Shown here piece by piece: positions 8,873 to 17,390 of a DNA stretch of 56,261 nt. Under the pieces are notes generated by a model. It did no database searches. It was not told the DNA's origin and was given only the letters and a program-made list of their open reading frames with translations. The position numbers and the translations under genes were made by a program. This stretch comes from STF1-138 sp035356975. GTDB lineage: Bacteria > Patescibacteriota > Patescibacteriia > UBA1558 > S5-K13. The DNA lies in assembly GCA_035356975.1 (NCBI GenBank), contig DAORGW010000003.1, forward strand, positions 1-56,261, in the 5' to 3' direction. Every line of letters starts with the position of its first letter. Positions within the stretch are counted from its first letter, which is position 1.

Positions 8873-9550
8873 TTATTTATTAAATAATTTAGTTAGCCAA
8901 CCGAATAAACTAAATTTATTTTCATTTTCTTGGATGAATTTATTGATTTGAATTTGTTCTTGTTCAAGTGCTTGAATTTGTTCTTGTAGTATTTGTTTGT
9001 TGTTCTGGTTTTTTATTTTCTCTGTCGCGTTTTGTAATTGCCTAATTTGATTTTCTACTTTAACCGTCTCACTTCTTAATTGTCCTAGATTTTTATAATC
9101 ATTTCCGAATAAGAATGTTTGTATTTTATTTCTTTCCTGAATTTTTTTAACTTTTTCGTCAATGTTATTTTTTATTTTATTTTGTTCTTGAGTCATTGTT
9201 TTTATTTGTTCTCCCATTTCTCCCTTTTCTAAATCAGCTATGTCTAATAATTTTTGAACAAAATTTGCAATGCCACTTCTTTGAGTATTGGCATTTTGTG
9301 TTCCCGTTGTATTTGTTTCTGTATTTTCCTGAATTTTATTTTGTTGTTTAAATTGTATTTTATTTTGATTTTGAATTTGTTCTTGTTCTTGAATTTGATT
9401 TTGTTGCTGAATTTGTATTTGATTCTGTTTTTGTATTTCTGTTTCATTGGAATAATTTTGATTTCCCTGCTTTTGTGTTTGTGCGATAGTTACAGAACAA
9501 AAAACAAATGAAAAAATTGAAATTAACGCAAAAGATATAATTTTTTCCAT
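8873..9550 (-). CDS. Secreted Gln/Asn-rich coiled-coil protein
   Basis: 225 aa. A signal peptide (about 1-23, cleaved near TIAQ) is followed by about 55 residues made almost only of Gln, Asn, Lys, Ile and Glu in a loose repeat of the type QIQ/QNQIQ, then a linker with Thr/Asn. From about 105 onward there is a long charged helix with heptad character, ending GWLTKLFNK. The low-complexity part is built from CAA/AAT-type codons, and the overlapping frames also read as long ORFs, which is an artefact of the repeat. It is likely an extracytoplasmic structural or adhesive protein. It is co-transcribed with the small membrane protein downstream. Confidence 0.78.
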   Translation of the reverse strand: MEKIISFALISIFSFVFCSVTIAQTQKQGNQNYSNETEIQKQNQIQIQQQNQIQEQEQIQNQNKIQFKQQNKIQENTETNTTGTQNANTQRSGIANFVQKLLDIADLEKGEMGEQIKTMTQEQNKIKNNIDEKVKKIQERNKIQTFLFGNDYKNLGQLRSETVKVENQIRQLQNATEKIKNQNNKQILQEQIQALEQEQIQINKFIQENENKFSLFGWLTKLFNK

Positions 9551-9663
9551 ATTTTTTATTGATTATTTATATAAGTTATATTATTTTTAGTATAGCATAG
9601 TATAAATAAATAAAAAATGACTGAAAAAGTCGGTCATATAAAAAATATTTATAATTTTATAAT

Positions 9664-10674
9664 TTAAATTATTTTATTATCTGGAATTTCTCTTATTTCC
9701 CTATCATTTTCATCTTCTATTTCTCCAACAATTTCTTCCAAAATGTCCTCGAGTGTTATGAGGCCAATTAATTGTTTGTTTTTTCTATAAACAATAGCCA
9801 TATGAATTCTTTTTTTTATCATTCTGTTAAAAATTCTGTATATTTTTGTGTTTTCATCAACTTTTATAATAGGATTTACGTATTTTGACAATTCATCTTC
9901 TCTTTTGTCGCTATTTAAAACACGCATTACATCTATTAGGTGAACATAACCAGTTATATTATCTTCTTGATTGTGATAAGTCGGATATCTACTATAACCT
10001 TCTTTGGCCATAAAATATGAAATTTGGTCTATTTCTGCATCTTCATTTACCACAGACATTTTGTAGCGTGGTGTCATAATTTCTTTCGCCCTTACATCAC
10101 CAAAATCCATTACATTCATTATCATTTCGTGCTCTTTAAAATGTAAAATCCCATTTTCTACAGCTATTCTACTAAATGCCTTAAATTCTTGTTCTGAAAC
10201 AGTGTCTCTTTTTTTGTTGCCAGTTATTAGTCGCAAAAATTTTTCTAGTAAATATACAATCGGATATAAAATTATTTCGAGAAAGTATACAACTGGTGTA
10301 AAAAATAATGCTAATTTTTCTGCCCTTGTTTGAAAAAAAGCCTTTGGTAACATTTCACCAAAAATTAAAATTAATAATGTTACTATTCCAGTAACTAATC
10401 CAACCACATCATTGTGGAATTTTTCAATTACCCAAAAACTAGATAAACTCGCTATACTTACATTCACTAAATTATTCCCCAATAAAAGCACAACCAATAA
10501 TCTTTTTTTATTTTTTAATATTTTTTGAAGTAATTTTGCATTTCTTTTTTTTGCTAGAATAAAAGACTTTACATTTCCTGGTGTAAGTGAAAAGAGCGCT
10601 ATTTCCATTCCAGAAAACCACGCAGAGCACATTAATAATATTATTATATATATAAAAAACATATTTTGGCGCAT
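9664..10674 (-). CDS. CNNM/CorC-type membrane protein (DUF21 plus CBS pair)
   Basis: 336 aa. The N-terminal CNNM (DUF21) domain has three or four helices with the family marks WFSGMEIALFSL and LLGNNLVNV, then FGEMLPKAF. The cytosolic part carries two CBS domains (AKEIMTPRYKMSVV at about 190-205; KQLIGLITLEDILEEIVGEI near the end). The usual CorC/HlyC C-terminal domain is absent: the protein stops about 15 residues after the second CBS. Members of this family work in Mg2+/Co2+ efflux or membrane stress tolerance. It is the last gene of the eno-gpmI-CoA-binding operon (5 nt spacing). Confidence 0.92.
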   Translation of the reverse strand: MRQNMFFIYIIILLMCSAWFSGMEIALFSLTPGNVKSFILAKKRNAKLLQKILKNKKRLLVVLLLGNNLVNVSIASLSSFWVIEKFHNDVVGLVTGIVTLLILIFGEMLPKAFFQTRAEKLALFFTPVVYFLEIILYPIVYLLEKFLRLITGNKKRDTVSEQEFKAFSRIAVENGILHFKEHEMIMNVMDFGDVRAKEIMTPRYKMSVVNEDAEIDQISYFMAKEGYSRYPTYHNQEDNITGYVHLIDVMRVLNSDKREDELSKYVNPIIKVDENTKIYRIFNRMIKKRIHMAIVYRKNKQLIGLITLEDILEEIVGEIEDENDREIREIPDNKII

Positions 10675-10679
10675 TATTC

Positions 10680-11048
10680 TTAGTGTTTATTTTTGATAAT
10701 TACGCATGCATTATGTACTACGCTAATATTGTTTTCTTTACAGTATTTTATAGCTTTTGGGCTCTCGGAACCTGGTTGCATCCAAACTTTTTTAATTCCA
10801 AGTTTTTTCACCTCTTCTAATATTTTTTCTGTGATTTCTGGTTTAACAACAAATATAATCATGTCTGGTTTTATTTCTACTTCTAATAAAGATCTAAAAA
10901 CTTTTTTATTAAAAGTATAACCACCCTTCGGATTTATTGGTACGGCATTGTAATTTTTTTCTATAAGATCTTTAAATATTTTGTATCCGTATTTTTCTTC
11001 ATTTGAAGATGCTCCAACAACAGCATAGATTAAATTTTTATCTAACAT
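10680..11048 (-). CDS. CoA-binding domain protein
   Basis: 122 aa, the normal length for the CoA_binding_2 (YccU-like) family. A Rossmann-type fold is evident: AVVGASSNEEKYGYKIFKDL at the N-terminus, VPINPKG after strand 2, IIFVVKP, and KVWMQPGSES near the C-terminus, which matches the family's W-x-Q-x-G motif. It binds CoA or a related nucleotide; the biological role is not known. It lies 2 nt from gpmI and 5 nt from the CNNM gene, so it is part of a glycolytic operon. Confidence 0.92.
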   Translation of the reverse strand: MLDKNLIYAVVGASSNEEKYGYKIFKDLIEKNYNAVPINPKGGYTFNKKVFRSLLEVEIKPDMIIFVVKPEITEKILEEVKKLGIKKVWMQPGSESPKAIKYCKENNISVVHNACVIIKNKH

Positions 11049-11050
11049 AT

Positions 11051-12559
11051 TTATATAAATGATTCTCCGGTCATTTCATCGGGAATTTTTAAATTCATAA
11101 TTTTTAGAATCGTTGGTGCTATGTCATTTAAACACCCATTTTGTCTATTGATTGAGCTATATTTTGGAGATATTAAATAAAATGGAACTGGATTTAATGT
11201 GTGGGATGTTAATTTTTGATTTGAAGTTTTATCAAATGTTTCTTCTGCATTTCCGTGATCTGCTGTTATTATAACATGATAGTTGTTTTCTTTTGCACAA
11301 TCTACAATTTTTCCAAGCGCACTGTCAACATGTTCTGTGGCTTTAACAATTGCATCAAAATTTCCAGTGTGCCCAACCATATCACAATTTGTTAGATTTG
11401 TTGCTATAAAATCAAATTCATCATTTTTAATAGCGTTTATAATTTCTTCAGCAATTTCATGAACTTTCATTTCCGGTTTTATATCATGAGTTGCAACGTC
11501 TTTATTGCTGGGAATTAAAATTCTTTTTTCATTTTTTTCTTCCTCATATCTTTGCGCATTGAAGAAAAAAGTTAGATGAGTAAATTTTTCAGTCTCAGTA
11601 ACCTTTAATTGTTTTAATCCGTTTTTTGCGATTACTTCTGATAGCGTATTTTTAATTTCATCTGGCGGAAATGCAACACGAACATCTAAAGACTCATCAT
11701 ACTGGGTCATTGCTACAAATTTCATATTCGGAATATTTTCATCCAAAAATCTTTTTGTAATTTCTCTTGCTCTATCGGAGCGAAAATTTGCAAAAATTAC
11801 CGCGTCATTTGATTGGATATATCCTTGTTCACCGGGCTCTGTTTCTATGTAGGCGGGTTCTATAAATTCATCTGTTATGTCTTTTGAGTAATTGTATTCA
11901 ATGACTTCTTTAGCTGATTTAAATTTCGGTCCATTAGCGTGAGTCATAACCATGAAATGTTTTTCAACCCTATCGTTATTATTGTCTCTATCCATTCCCC
12001 AATAACGCCCACCAATCGTTGCAATTCTTCCAATGTTTTCCATCTTCATGAAGCTTTCAATATCTTCAATATATTTAATTGCGCTTTTTGGGGGAGTATC
12101 TCTGCCATCAGTGTATAAATGTAAATAAGCGTTTTTTACACCATTTTCTTTGGCGCATTTTAAAAGTGCTTTTATGTGGTCAATATGTGAGTGAACTCCA
12201 CCATCAGAAATGAGTCCCTTGATGTGTAAAACACTATTTTGCTCTTTTACGTGTTCAATTGCTTCTTTAATTGCTGGATTGTCAATAAGCTCACCATTTT
12301 TTACAGCTTTATTAATTTTTACAAGATTTTGATAAATAATTCTACCAGATCCAATTACTAAATGATTTGCTTCAGAAGTTCCCATCTGTCCTTCTGGAAG
12401 ACCTATTGCTTCACCAGAAGCAAAAAGAGTGGCAAATGGATAATTTGCTTTGTAGTAATCTAAATTTGGTGTGTTGGCTACTTCAACTGCATTGTTGTCT
12501 TTGTCCTCGTTATAACCTAAACCATCACAAATTATAAGAAGTACTTTATTTTTTTCCAT
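11051..12559 (-). CDS. gpmI: 2,3-bisphosphoglycerate-independent phosphoglycerate mutase
   Basis: 502 aa, normal length. It converts 3-phosphoglycerate to 2-phosphoglycerate using two Mn2+ ions and a phosphoserine. Seen: N-terminal metal site IICDGLGY, the Ser nucleophile in MGTSEANH, LYTDGRDTPP, RYWGMDRD, and the C-terminal metal sites DMVGHTGN and ITADHGNAE. The nucleophile motif is unusual: most members have GNSEVGH, here N is T and VG is AN, while the Ser itself is kept. The gene is 18 nt downstream of enolase, the next enzyme of glycolysis. Confidence 0.97.
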   Translation of the reverse strand: MEKNKVLLIICDGLGYNEDKDNNAVEVANTPNLDYYKANYPFATLFASGEAIGLPEGQMGTSEANHLVIGSGRIIYQNLVKINKAVKNGELIDNPAIKEAIEHVKEQNSVLHIKGLISDGGVHSHIDHIKALLKCAKENGVKNAYLHLYTDGRDTPPKSAIKYIEDIESFMKMENIGRIATIGGRYWGMDRDNNNDRVEKHFMVMTHANGPKFKSAKEVIEYNYSKDITDEFIEPAYIETEPGEQGYIQSNDAVIFANFRSDRAREITKRFLDENIPNMKFVAMTQYDESLDVRVAFPPDEIKNTLSEVIAKNGLKQLKVTETEKFTHLTFFFNAQRYEEEKNEKRILIPSNKDVATHDIKPEMKVHEIAEEIINAIKNDEFDFIATNLTNCDMVGHTGNFDAIVKATEHVDSALGKIVDCAKENNYHVIITADHGNAEETFDKTSNQKLTSHTLNPVPFYLISPKYSSINRQNGCLNDIAPTILKIMNLKIPDEMTGESFI

Positions 12560-12577
12560 TTTTTTGCAATAAAAAAT

Positions 12578-13858
12578 TTAAAATGGGAATTTTGAAATTT
12601 CTGATTTTCCGCCTAGCTCCTTTTCTATTTTCATTAATCTGTTGTATTTGCAGGTTCTCTCGCTTCTGCATGGAGCACCAGTTTTAATTTGACCAGTTCC
12701 CATTGCTACTACAAAATCAGCAATGAAAGAATCTTCTGTCTCTCCGCTTCTATGAGAAACAACAGCGGTCATATTATTTTTTCTTGCAAGTAAAATTGTA
12801 TCAATTGTTTCAGTAAGGGTTCCAATTTGATTTAACTTTATGAGAATTGAATTGCTTGTTTTTTCTGCGATTCCACGCTCTAATCTTTTTGGATTTGTAA
12901 CATATAAATCATCACCCACTAACTGAACTTTATTTTCTGTTGATGTGCTAAAATTTTTGAATCCATCCCAATCATCTTCCGCAAAAATATCTTCGAAACT
13001 TACAATTGGGTAATTTTTTGCAATTTCTTTATAGAAATTTGATAATTCATTGCTATCTAACGTTTTTCCTTCTTTATTTAAAATATATTTTTCATCTTTG
13101 AAAAATTCAGTTGCAGCCGCATCAATACAAAATACAATATCATCTCCTAATTTATATCCAGAATTTTCAATTGCTTCCTTCATTAACTGAAATGGTTCGT
13201 TGTTTGATGAAACGCTTGGTGCAAATCCGCCTTCGTCTCCTATTCCCACACCATAACCATGAGATTTTATTGTCTTTTTTAGGTTTGCATAAATTTCGGC
13301 ACACATTCTTACGGCTTCTGTAATGTTTTTTGCTCCAATTGGAAAAATCATATATTCTTGAATGTCTGTTGCCCAGTTCGCATGTTTTCCCCCATTCATT
13401 ATATTCATCATTGGAATTGGCATTTGATATGTTCCATTGAAATCAGGATTAAATTTTGCTAAATATTCGTAGAGTGGTTTTTTTTCGCTTATTGCCTGTG
13501 CTCGTGCTATTGCCATAGAAACTGATAAAATTGCATTTGCTCCCAGAGTTGCTTTATTTTCGGTTCCATCAAGATCAATCATAAGTTTATCAATTTCTCT
13601 TTGATTTTCTGCATCTAGTCCAATGATTTTTGGTGCAATAATTTTTTCAACATTTTCAACTGCCCTTAAAACACCGGATCCGTTGTATCTGGATTTATCT
13701 CCATCGCGAAGTTCTACCGCCTCGTAGCTCCCGGTTGATGCACCAGACGGAACCAATGAAGACGCTGTAGATCCATCTTCTAAAATTACAGTTGTTTCAA
13801 TTGTGGGGTTGCCACGACTATCTAATATTTCCATGGCAGAAATTGATTTGATTTTCAT
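12578..13858 (-). CDS. eno: Enolase
   Basis: 426 aa, full length. It dehydrates 2-phosphoglycerate to phosphoenolpyruvate. Motifs: ILDSRGNPTIE at the N-terminus, VPSGASTGSYEA for the mobile loop, GDEGGFAPS, catalytic Lys in ILIKLNQIGTLTE, and SHRSGETEDSFIADF (the usual T before F is S). It leads the eno-gpmI-CoA-binding-CNNM operon. A TATAAT box sits about 35 bp upstream of the ATG on the minus strand; no Shine-Dalgarno sequence is seen (AAAACTATG). Confidence 0.98.
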   Translation of the reverse strand: MKIKSISAMEILDSRGNPTIETTVILEDGSTASSLVPSGASTGSYEAVELRDGDKSRYNGSGVLRAVENVEKIIAPKIIGLDAENQREIDKLMIDLDGTENKATLGANAILSVSMAIARAQAISEKKPLYEYLAKFNPDFNGTYQMPIPMMNIMNGGKHANWATDIQEYMIFPIGAKNITEAVRMCAEIYANLKKTIKSHGYGVGIGDEGGFAPSVSSNNEPFQLMKEAIENSGYKLGDDIVFCIDAAATEFFKDEKYILNKEGKTLDSNELSNFYKEIAKNYPIVSFEDIFAEDDWDGFKNFSTSTENKVQLVGDDLYVTNPKRLERGIAEKTSNSILIKLNQIGTLTETIDTILLARKNNMTAVVSHRSGETEDSFIADFVVAMGTGQIKTGAPCRSERTCKYNRLMKIEKELGGKSEISKFPF

Positions 13859-13944
13859 AGTTTTAATTATTATTAATTGTTTATTTTACAACTATTATAG
13901 CAGAAAGATTTAATATATAAAAGAGTATAAAAATTTTATTTTTA

Positions 13945-13971
13945 TAAAAAACAGGCGCCCATTTGGGCACC
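13945..13971 (-). terminator. Rho-independent terminator of the 99-aa unknown gene
   Basis: On the minus strand GGTGCCC-AAAT-GGGCGCC is followed by TGTTTTTT. Confidence 0.85.
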
Positions 13972-13989
13972 CATATAGGTTATTGATAA

Positions 13990-14289
13990 TTATGATTTTC
14001 TTTTTTCCGCCACTTTTTTAATGGCGGATTTTAGCAAATCAATTCTGGTGCCTTGCCCCACGTCCAGTAAATAATTTCTTATTGACATGGGGGAGTCTTT
14101 TGCTTGCACAGGAAGCTCTCTGTGAAGCATTTGAAGTATTTCTCCTATTACGTGTCTGGATTTGATATTGGGCATTTGTTTGTGAATTTCGTTCTTTGTG
14201 TGATTCAATAACGATTCAAATAGTTCGTTATTTGTGAATCCAAAGTTTAGCATTGCTTGTGCGGTTTCAGATCTCTTAAACTGTGACAT
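13990..14289 (-). CDS. Unknown 99-aa protein, strong-SD single-gene unit
   Basis: Not recognised. The start is placed at 14289 rather than the upstream ATG (14325) because GGAGGA lies 4 nt before it, giving MSQFKRSETAQAML. The protein is soluble, helical and basic at the C-terminus (IKKVAEKRKS). It has its own promoter and terminator and runs divergently from rpsP, sharing a 130-bp intergenic region. Confidence 0.8.
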   Translation of the reverse strand: MSQFKRSETAQAMLNFGFTNNELFESLLNHTKNEIHKQMPNIKSRHVIGEILQMLHRELPVQAKDSPMSIRNYLLDVGQGTRIDLLKSAIKKVAEKRKS

Positions 14290-14315
14290 TGTTTCCTCCC
14301 AATTTATAATAAAAA

Positions 14316-14343
14316 ATTTTATCATATATCAATTTTTAGTCAA
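14316..14343 (-). promoter_or_regulatory. Promoter of the 99-aa unknown gene
   Basis: Minus strand TTGACT, 16 bp spacer, TAAAAT. It faces the rpsP promoter. Confidence 0.65.
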
Positions 14344-14375
14344 GAATCTTAGAATTGACAAAATGTGCATTATTA

Positions 14376-14404
14376 TTGACATTAATACAAAAATAGTATA
14401 CTAT
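14376..14404 (+). promoter_or_regulatory. Promoter of rpsP
   Basis: TTGACA, 17 bp spacer, TACTAT; 53 bp before the rpsP ATG. Confidence 0.75.
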
Positions 14405-14456
14405 ATTTCTATCGTCACAAACGCTTAAATTAATTAATTTTAAAGAAAAATATAAT

Positions 14457-14945
14457 ATGTTAAGTATTAGATTTACCAGAATTGGTAGAAAGAAAGCCCC
14501 ATTGTATAGAATCGTAATTATGGATAAAAGAAGAGATCCATGGGGAAAATATATAGAAAAACTGGGTTTTTATAATCCAAGAACAAAAGAAACTCAATTA
14601 GACAAAGAGAGAATTTCTTATTGGCTATCTCAGGGGGCAAAATGTAGTGCAACTGTTCATAATTTATTTGTAAAAAATGATTTATTAAAAGCCGAAAAAG
14701 CAAAATCAGTTGAAATTACTAAAAAAAGAGCAGAAAAAATTAATAAGACAAAAGAAGATAAAAAAGCAAAAGAAGAAGCAAAGAAAGCAGAATCAGAAAA
14801 ACAAGTAGAAGTTTCTGCCTCCGTTGAAACTACGGCGGATGAAAAAACAGAAGAGATTTCAGTAGAAGTACCACAAGAAGAAGCACCTGCGGTTGAGACT
14901 CCAGCAGTAGAAACATCAGTAGAAGAAACTCCAAAAACTGAATAA
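14457..14945 (+). CDS. rpsP: 30S ribosomal protein S16 with long acidic tail
   Basis: 162 aa, about twice the usual 80-90. Residues 1-80 are a normal S16 core (SIRFTRIGRKKAPLYRIV, then GKYIEKLGFYNPRT). From about 85 a Lys/Ala/Glu-rich helix (KEDKKAKEEAKKAESEKQ) leads into an Ala/Pro/Glu/Val/Thr-rich disordered tail with near-repeats of the form APAVETPAVETSVEE. The tail likely sits on the ribosome surface. There is no SD; the ATG follows AATATA. rimM, rplS and trmD, which often follow rpsP, are absent; a tRNA gene comes next instead. Confidence 0.96.
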   Translation: MLSIRFTRIGRKKAPLYRIVIMDKRRDPWGKYIEKLGFYNPRTKETQLDKERISYWLSQGAKCSATVHNLFVKNDLLKAEKAKSVEITKKRAEKINKTKEDKKAKEEAKKAESEKQVEVSASVETTADEKTEEISVEVPQEEAPAVETPAVETSVEETPKTE

Positions 14946-15024
14946 TTGAAAATTAAGAAATTATAAATTAATTTCAAAATTAGAAATTAAAAATTGTAAA
15001 TTCCCAAGCGCAGGCTTGGGTTAT

Positions 15025-15096
15025 GCGGGTATAGTATAGCGGCTATTATACGACCTTGCCAAGGTTGAGAGGGGAGTTCAATTCTCCTTACCCGCT
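15025..15096 (+). tRNA. tRNA-Gly (GCC)
   Basis: Full cloverleaf: acceptor GCGGGTA/TACCCGC, anticodon loop TTGCCAA, T-loop TTCAATT, discriminator U. CCA is encoded (15097-15099). A perfect CCCAAGC/GCTTGGG hairpin lies just upstream at 15003-15020, perhaps the rpsP end. Confidence 0.96.
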
Positions 15097-15107
15097 CCAG
15101 ACAAAAG

Positions 15108-15131
15108 AACCCATGTTTATTGGGTTTTTTT
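15108..15131 (+). terminator. Terminator after tRNA-Gly (GCC)
   Basis: AACCCA-TGTTTAT-TGGGTT followed by a T-run. Confidence 0.8.
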
Positions 15132-15228
15132 GATACCCCTAAGTATAGGTTAGAACTAAGATATATTTTTATTAAAATTGTTGATATAATTATTTGTATG
15201 AAACAATAAATAAAAAGAAATAAATTGT

Positions 15229-16425
15229 ATGGGACAAAAAAATTACATTGAAAGAGAAACAAAACAAAGTATAGAATATCGTGATAGTCTGGCAAAAAAA
15301 CTCAGAGAAGAACCAAATAAAGATAAGAAAAGGGCAATACTTGCTAATGAAAAAATGTTTTCTAATTATGTAATGGCACAAACCAGACATAATGATAAAA
15401 AATTTTATGAAGAAATAAATGATTATTTAGAAACAATTTGTTTAAAGGCAAATTCATATAATGAATTAATTAAATTAATTACAGAAGGATCTCATTTAAA
15501 GATTATTAATGATAATTATGGTTTTGATCGGATTGAGCATATAATAAAACGTTTAAAAATGGCCGTAGAAATTAATGATTTAGATTTGATACCCACAGAT
15601 GGCGGATTAAGAGAGAAAGTTATTTCTCTGTTATACAAGGGAGGTTTTAATTTTAGCCCAGAATCAAATGGTGGGGGCTATAAAAATTTTTTAAAAAATA
15701 ATTATTCTGATTTAAAATTAAATAATTATGAATTAGAGAGTGTTGAAGCCAAATTACCACCAGATGTTTTTGCATCCGTTGATAAAAAGATGGAAAATAT
15801 AGTGTTGCTTTTAAACTCTCTAGATGGAACAAAAACTAAATTTAGTTGTTCCGGCCATTTTGAAAATGAATATGTTGTAGATGGAGCTGATAGATTTTTA
15901 CAATCACTCTTGCTATATTTATGTTTTGATACTAATAACCAAGATTTAATTAATGAGATAAGAAACCTAGAAAGCCAGGATTATAATTTAGAAATAGAAA
16001 TAGAGCCCAGGGGGGAAACATTAAACCAAGTCGTTTTAACTATAGATTTTAATGCACCCCCACAAGACTGGATTTTGAAAAATAATAAAAAATCATATGA
16101 AGAAATATTCGAGAAATCTAAAAAATTGCTCGAGGAATATTTTGGAACTACAATTTATTCTAATAACAAAAATGATTTGTTTAATGAGACTATTATGTTA
16201 CAAAGAAAATTATTGAGTAGCGATTTTTCCAAGGCTAATTTACCATTTAGACACAATTCAAATTTTTTATTGGAGATTTCAAAATTATTACCATACTATT
16301 TAGAAAGAAAAGAGTATAAAGATTATTTTGATAATAATATGTTGAAAATAATAAAGAAAAGAGATGTGTTCATAGAAGATTTACAATCCTTGCTTTTATC
16401 GTTTAGAAATAATACACATTTATGA
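15229..16425 (+). CDS. Unknown 398-aa cytoplasmic protein with FSCSGH motif
   Basis: Not recognised. It is charged and helical with no signal or membrane segment. Near residue 205 it has KTKFSCSGHFENEY, similar to the SCxGH pattern of several phage and wybutosine-type (TYW3-like) proteins where it lines a small pocket, but the rest does not support a TYW3 call. A Gly-rich stretch (PESNGGGYKNF) lies at about 144. The C-terminal third is Lys/Leu-rich helix. The stop overlaps the start of the next, broken, lipoprotein gene (ATGA), so the two were translationally coupled. No SD is seen. Confidence 0.72.
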   Translation: MGQKNYIERETKQSIEYRDSLAKKLREEPNKDKKRAILANEKMFSNYVMAQTRHNDKKFYEEINDYLETICLKANSYNELIKLITEGSHLKIINDNYGFDRIEHIIKRLKMAVEINDLDLIPTDGGLREKVISLLYKGGFNFSPESNGGGYKNFLKNNYSDLKLNNYELESVEAKLPPDVFASVDKKMENIVLLLNSLDGTKTKFSCSGHFENEYVVDGADRFLQSLLLYLCFDTNNQDLINEIRNLESQDYNLEIEIEPRGETLNQVVLTIDFNAPPQDWILKNNKKSYEEIFEKSKKLLEEYFGTTIYSNNKNDLFNETIMLQRKLLSSDFSKANLPFRHNSNFLLEISKLLPYYLERKEYKDYFDNNMLKIIKKRDVFIEDLQSLLLSFRNNTHL

Positions 16426-16723
16426 AAAAAACTATTTTATTTTGTGCTCTAGCTTTGATTTTATTTGGTTGTGGTATAAAAAATAATTTTTTTGAAAAAC
16501 AATTAGATAATAAAACAATTTTAGAATCATAAAAAATATAGAAATTTTAATAAATTCAAAGACAACAGAAAAATGTATTTATCGTGGATGTGAGTCAAAA
16601 ATAAATTTTAATGATTGTAATAATTTGGCGGGAGAAGTTACAACAACACAATCCAGATATTGTAATATAAAAGAAAATTTTTTAGGAACATTAATCTATG
16701 TATTATGTAGGTATATTTGTTGA
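16422..16723 (+). pseudogene. Small lipoprotein, broken by a one-base frameshift
   Basis: The first frame (16422-16532) gives a 36-residue lipoprotein start: a short hydrophobic helix, lipobox LFGC (Cys 17) and a Lys/Asn-rich stretch, then TAA. The -1 frame is open from about 16508 to the TGA at 16721 and encodes about 60 more residues with five or six Cys (EKCIYRGCESK, NDCNN, RYCNIKE). One missing base in the 16508-16530 T/A-rich stretch would join them into a roughly 100-aa Cys-rich lipoprotein. This could be a real mutation or an assembly error. The start overlaps the stop of the preceding gene. Confidence 0.6.
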
Positions 16724-16733
16724 AGACATAAAT

Positions 16734-16807
16734 GGGTCTATAGCTCAGTTGGCTAGAGCGTTTGCATCGCACGCAAAAGGTCAAGGGTTCAAATCCCTTT
16801 AGATCCA
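16734..16807 (+). tRNA. tRNA-Ala (CGC)
   Basis: Acceptor GGGTCTA/TAGATCC includes the G3:U70 wobble pair that marks alanine tRNA. Anticodon loop ATCGCAC, T-loop TTCAAAT, discriminator A. CCA encoded (16808-16810). Confidence 0.95.
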
Positions 16808-16811
16808 CCAG

Positions 16812-16883
16812 GCGGGTGTCATATAGTGGTTATTATATCAGCTTCCCAAGCTGAAAATGGCGGTTCGATTCCGCTCATCCGCT
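16812..16883 (+). tRNA. tRNA-Gly (CCC)
   Basis: Acceptor GCGGGTG/CATCCGC (one G-U pair), anticodon loop TTCCCAA, T-loop TTCGATT, discriminator U. CCA encoded (16884-16886). It starts one base after the CCA of tRNA-Ala, so the two share a transcript. Confidence 0.95.
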
Positions 16884-17028
16884 CCAAATTTAGAAATATG
16901 TAATGTTTAATATGTCATATATAATTTATTGTATAAATACAACTGGGGCGTTAGGAGATAAAATAGAAAAGTTATAAAAAATATGTAATTGTTATAGAGA
17001 AAATGTGTCATGAGATGCGCTTTTTGTA

Positions 17029-17056
17029 TTGACAAAATTTTCATAAATGATATAAT
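17029..17056 (+). promoter_or_regulatory. Promoter of the 89-aa membrane protein
   Basis: TTGACA, 16 bp spacer, TATAAT. The leader ends with GGAGGA 4 nt before ATG. The stretch 16890-17028 holds nothing else I can identify. Confidence 0.75.
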
Positions 17057-17083
17057 TATTTATTCTTATATATGGAGGATAAA

Positions 17084-17353
17084 ATGAAACCAAGAGTATT
17101 CGCAATAAAAGAATTATTTTTATTCTTTTTAATATTTGGGACCATAGTTCTTTTATATGATAGAGCATTTTATAGATATTTAGAAAAATGCATCATTTAT
17201 TTGAGTGATGTTTATAATATCTTAGATTGTCTATCGGTAAGACTAATTGTGGCAATACTTATGTTTATATTATTTCTTTTTATTTGCTTCTTGTGGGCCG
17301 TTACTTTTCATTTTCTTAGTGTTAAATTGAATAAATTTTTAGAAAAAAAATAA
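17084..17353 (+). CDS. Unknown 89-aa two-helix membrane protein, strong-SD unit
   Basis: The start is set at 17084 by GGAGGA 4 nt upstream; the ATG at 17072 lies before the SD. Two hydrophobic helices (about 10-26 and 52-78) are separated by a loop with YDRAFYRYLEKC and a Cys pair. The C-terminus is basic (VKLNKFLEKK). Not recognised. It is a monocistronic unit with a strong terminator that starts in the stop codon and faces smc. Confidence 0.8.
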   Translation: MKPRVFAIKELFLFFLIFGTIVLLYDRAFYRYLEKCIIYLSDVYNILDCLSVRLIVAILMFILFLFICFLWAVTFHFLSVKLNKFLEKK

Positions 17354-17376
17354 GCGGAGAGATAATCTCCGCTTTT
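17353..17376 (+). terminator. Bidirectional terminator between the 89-aa gene and smc
   Basis: AGCGGAGA-GATAA-TCTCCGCT followed by TTTT on the plus strand; A-rich on the other flank, so it can also end the smc operon. Confidence 0.88.
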
Positions 17377-17390
17377 AAATTTTACATTAT

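Noticed and set aside
9244..9511. Two further ORFs (one on each strand) in the Gln/Asn repeat
   Set aside because: They are frame shadows of the repeat; only the 225-aa frame has a signal peptide and a proper end.
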